DNA of 8,821 bases, from the NCBI GenBank assembly GCA_903928755.1, contig CAIYSH010000047.1, positions 1 through 8,821 of the forward strand. Reading direction: 5' to 3'. Source of the stretch: an uncultured Alphaproteobacteria bacterium (GTDB lineage Bacteria; Pseudomonadota; Alphaproteobacteria; Caulobacterales; Caulobacteraceae). This document shows positions 7,560-8,821 of this stretch, in pieces (position 1 is the stretch's first letter; the number at the start of each line of letters is the position of its first letter). Below the pieces are notes generated by a model that was given only the letters and a program-made list of their open reading frames with translations, was not told where the DNA came from and did not search any database. Made by a program: the position numbers and the translations under genes.

Positions 7560-8189
7560 ATGCTGAACCGACGCGCATTCGCCCTCACCCTGTTTGCGGT
7601 GCCCTTATTTGCCAATTCGGCCCGCGCGGCCCGCGCCGCCGTTCTGGGCCCCGAGGATCAGGCCCTGGTAGATCAGGCCGCGGACTATCTGCAGGGCCTC
7701 AGGGAAGCCAGGGGCCGGTTCGTGCAGACCGATGCCCGGGGTAATCTGACCCGGGGGGATGTCTATCTCAAGCGCCCGGGCCGGGCCCGTTTCGCCTATG
7801 ATCCGCCATCTGGCCTGCTGGTGGTGGCCGACGGGTCCAATGTCTCGGTCTCCAACGGCCAGCTGAAGACATTTGACCGTTATCCGCTGATGGCCACGCC
7901 ACTTTCCCTGTTCCTGGCGCGGCAGATCCGGCTGGACAAGGGCATTGTCATTACCAGCGTCCGGCGGGCGGCAGACGGCTTTACCATTACCGCAAAGGAT
8001 GGGAGCCGGAAGGCTGAAGGGACCATCAGCCTGAGCTTTTCCAGTGATCCCGTCGCCCTGACCGGTTGGACCGTGGCCGACGCCCAGGGCCAGACCACCC
8101 ACATCCAGTTGAGCGGATTCGGTCCCGCCTCGGGCCTGGAGCCGGGACTTTTCGTGCTCAAGAACCCCCGAACCGGCACCGCAGGGTGA
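7560..8189 (+). CDS. lolA: LolA-like outer-membrane lipoprotein carrier protein
   Basis: This encodes 209 aa. LolA takes lipoproteins from the inner-membrane LolCDE transporter and carries them across the periplasm to the outer membrane. The mature protein shows family signatures in order: a helix ending RGRFVQTD (51-58), GDVYLKRPGRARFAYDPP (66-83), LLVVADGSNVSVSNGQLKTF (86-105), YPLMATPLSLFL (108-119) and LTGWTVADAQGQTTHIQLSG (167-186). The signal peptide covers about residues 1-23 or 1-26 (ANSARA or ARAARA cleavage) and begins MLNRRAFAL, which resembles a twin-arginine motif. The ATG at 7560 was chosen for the strong AGGAGG (7548-7553) 6 nt upstream; a GTG at 7509 would bury the signal peptide. 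A distant LolA-like periplasmic protein of another role cannot be excluded. No intrinsic terminator directly follows the stop. Confidence 0.9.
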   Translation: MLNRRAFALTLFAVPLFANSARAARAAVLGPEDQALVDQAADYLQGLREARGRFVQTDARGNLTRGDVYLKRPGRARFAYDPPSGLLVVADGSNVSVSNGQLKTFDRYPLMATPLSLFLARQIRLDKGIVITSVRRAADGFTITAKDGSRKAEGTISLSFSSDPVALTGWTVADAQGQTTHIQLSGFGPASGLEPGLFVLKNPRTGTAG

Positions 8190-8233
8190 TGTTGTGACAA
8201 GTTCGCAACAGGCAAGTTTTCATCGCTTTTCCG

Positions 8234-8262
8234 TTGACTTTTTCCGTTTTCGTGGCAATAAT
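8234..8262 (+). promoter_or_regulatory. Sigma70-type promoter of the small RNA candidate
   Basis: TTGACT (8234-8239) and AATAAT (8257-8262) each match the -35 and -10 consensus at five of six positions and are separated by exactly 17 bp. T-runs precede and fill the spacer. The expected start is near A8270. No GGAAC-N16/17-CGTT (EcfG/SigT-type) motif is present upstream. No protein start lies at a sensible distance downstream before the terminator at 8346. Confidence 0.7.
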
Positions 8263-8269
8263 GCCACTT

Positions 8270-8379
8270 ATGACGTCCGCGCGAGCGGATGGATACCCGG
8301 CCGGACCTGATCCCCTCCCGGCTGTGGCATGAGAGAAACACTCTGCGCCCGGACAATCTCCAGTGTCCGGGCGTTTTTT
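8270..8379 (+). ncRNA. Candidate small RNA of about 110 nt with a C-rich loop
   Basis: The segment between a good promoter (8234-8262) and a strong terminator (8346-8379) holds no plausible protein but can fold compactly. Hairpin 1 (8274-8291) pairs seven bases, including one G-U, around a GCGA tetraloop of the GNRA class (8281-8284). Hairpin 2 (8298-8324) pairs seven bases, including one G-U, around a 13-nt pyrimidine-rich loop, ACCTGATCCCCTC (8305-8317). A linker of about 20 nt leads to the terminator hairpin. An exposed C-rich loop can base-pair with purine-rich ribosome binding sites, as in the Caulobacter sRNA GsrN and the rhizobial CCUCCUCCC-loop RNAs. Similarity to GsrN in length and in the position of the loop in the 5' half is an inference from memory; sequence homology was not tested. 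The 5' end is estimated from the promoter. Confidence 0.55.
8346..8379 (+). terminator. Strong intrinsic terminator
   Basis: The arms CGCCCGGACA (8346-8355) and TGTCCGGGCG (8364-8373) pair perfectly over 10 bp around an 8-nt loop (8356-8363) and are followed at once by six T residues (8374-8379). It is 157 nt past the lolA stop but only about 76 nt past the predicted sRNA start, so it fits best as the sRNA 3' end. It may also stop read-through from lolA. Confidence 0.92.
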
Positions 8380-8404
8380 CGTCCTGGGGTTGGCGGGTTC
8401 TTAT

Positions 8405-8433
8405 GCCGGTCATACCGGCGCAGGCAGGGATCC
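8405..8433. repeat. Decayed dispersed palindromic repeat (VIPAQAGI-type)
   Basis: GGTCATACCGGCGCAGGCAG followed by GGATCC (8408-8433) resembles the intergenic repeat GTCATTCCCGCGCAGGCGGG-AATCC found in many proteobacteria. It translates in one frame as the tell-tale VIPAQAGIR. The repeat's own stem (about 8412-8431) has two mismatches. An overlapping perfect hairpin, GCCGGT/ACCGGC with loop CAT (8405-8419), is present. Only one copy is visible in the window. Confidence 0.45.
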
Positions 8434-8616
8434 GGTTCGCTGGGTGCAGACCTCCCCGCTATTTCCTCTCGTCCCCAAACAACGCCCGGTGAATCCGCAG
8501 ACAGCAGGTGATTTCCCGCGGCATGACCGGGTCCCGAAGGAGCATGGTGAAGCTTCCTTGACGGGGGTCTGACGGGCGTTGATATCGCCCTCTCCACAAG
8601 GCAACAGGCCAGTCCC

Positions 8617-8821
8617 GTGACCGATCCCGCATTTTCCACAGACTCCACCCTTCTGGCCCAGGCTCTGGCGGCCTTGGAAGACCGGTCTGAGCCCTCGGGC
8701 CGGACCCTGCCGACCGCCATTCCCGATGCGCCCTGGGAGACGGCGGATATTCTTGGCCTCATGGCCGACCTCCTGCTGCATCAGGCGAGCGACCTTGGTC
8801 ATGGCGCGGCCTTCGCCCACA
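8617..8821 (+). CDS. N-terminal part of an unidentified protein (runs off the window)
   Basis: An open frame from GTG 8617 runs to the window end without a stop, giving at least 68 residues. It begins MTDPAFSTDSTLLAQALAAL, then has a Pro-rich stretch and a helix containing WETADILGLMADLLLHQASD, and ends LGHGAAFAH. The last in-frame upstream stop is TGA at 8548-8550, and GTG is the first good start; ACAGG (8604-8608) lies 8 nt upstream, a weak ribosome binding site. No signal peptide or membrane segment is visible. The layout faintly recalls the N-terminal region of PLP-dependent group II decarboxylases, whose helical start precedes a HMxPPxP block, and the last base of the window (A) would permit a Met codon next. 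That is only a guess. The frame has codon use like the neighbouring genes. Confidence 0.55.
   Translation, partial: MTDPAFSTDSTLLAQALAALEDRSEPSGRTLPTAIPDAPWETADILGLMADLLLHQASDLGHGAAFAH

Larger units (their letters stand above)
8190..8616. other. 427-bp intergenic region without a credible protein gene
   Basis: No reading frame here has a convincing start with a ribosome binding site and family character. The region begins with a T-rich stretch (about 8213-8250). It then carries a promoter (8234-8262), a structured segment and an intrinsic terminator (8346-8379), read here as one small RNA gene, and a degenerate dispersed repeat (8405-8433). From 8434 to about 8600 I see nothing recognisable. 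Confidence 0.7.

Noticed and set aside
8289..8492. 67-codon plus-strand frame across the intergenic region
   Set aside because: It runs through the terminator hairpin and the palindromic repeat, has no ribosome binding site, and its VIPAQAGIR segment is the usual translation of the repeat, not a protein signature.
8632..8640. TTTTCCACA, one mismatch from the DnaA box TTATCCACA
   Set aside because: It is a single copy inside the start of a probable gene, with no cluster of boxes and no AT-rich unwinding element, so there is no basis to call a replication origin here.
8410..8820. 136-codon minus-strand frame at the right end
   Set aside because: No family character or clear ribosome binding site; the plus-strand frame from 8617 is the better coding candidate over the shared part.

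Overview
The window looks like a piece of an alphaproteobacterial chromosome close to its replication origin, and Caulobacterales is the best guess at order level. The evidence is the high G+C content, the gene order mnmE-mnmG-rsmG-parA-parB next to the end of rho, three perfect copies of the parS palindrome TGTTTCACGTGAAACA, and protein features such as the KRGLGRGLSALLG start of ParB and a small protein resembling DUF6489 ahead of mnmE. The genus cannot be fixed from the sequence alone.

Layout, left to right. Bases 1-81 are the last codons of the transcription terminator Rho. A 28-bp perfect palindrome containing the first parS site follows, lying between rho and a convergent gene for a QorA-like NADPH:quinone oxidoreductase (126-1097, minus strand). 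A 113-bp divergent gap leads to a plus-strand run: a DUF6489-like small protein (1211-1462), mnmE (1459-2796), parS 2, mnmG (2901-4751) with parS 3 inside its coding sequence, rsmG (4753-5406), parA (5396-6214) and parB (6227-7117). Next are a small secreted protein of unknown function (7210-7482) and a LolA-like lipoprotein carrier (7560-8189). Bases 8190-8616 contain no credible protein gene. They hold a good sigma70-type promoter, a compact structured segment and a strong intrinsic terminator, which together look like an independent small RNA gene of about 110 nt, followed by a decayed dispersed repeat. The window ends in the first 68 codons of an unidentified protein.

How the genes fit together. 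MnmE and MnmG form the complex that modifies wobble uridine 34 of several tRNAs, and RsmG methylates 16S rRNA, so the left and centre concern translation fidelity. ParA, ParB and the three parS sites form the chromosome segregation system. All three parS sites lie upstream of parAB, in or between the tRNA-modification genes, so the ParB nucleation zone overlaps this expressed operon. Translation along the run is tightly coupled: ATGA overlap at DUF6489/mnmE, a 1-nt gap at mnmG/rsmG, an 11-bp overlap at rsmG/parA and a 12-nt gap at parA/parB.

The item most likely to be new is the small RNA candidate at 8270-8379. It has two seven-base-pair hairpins, one closed by a GCGA tetraloop and one displaying a C-rich loop, followed by a ten-base-pair terminator. 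Its size and C-rich loop recall the Caulobacter stress sRNA GsrN, but homology cannot be tested here and its promoter does not look EcfG-dependent.
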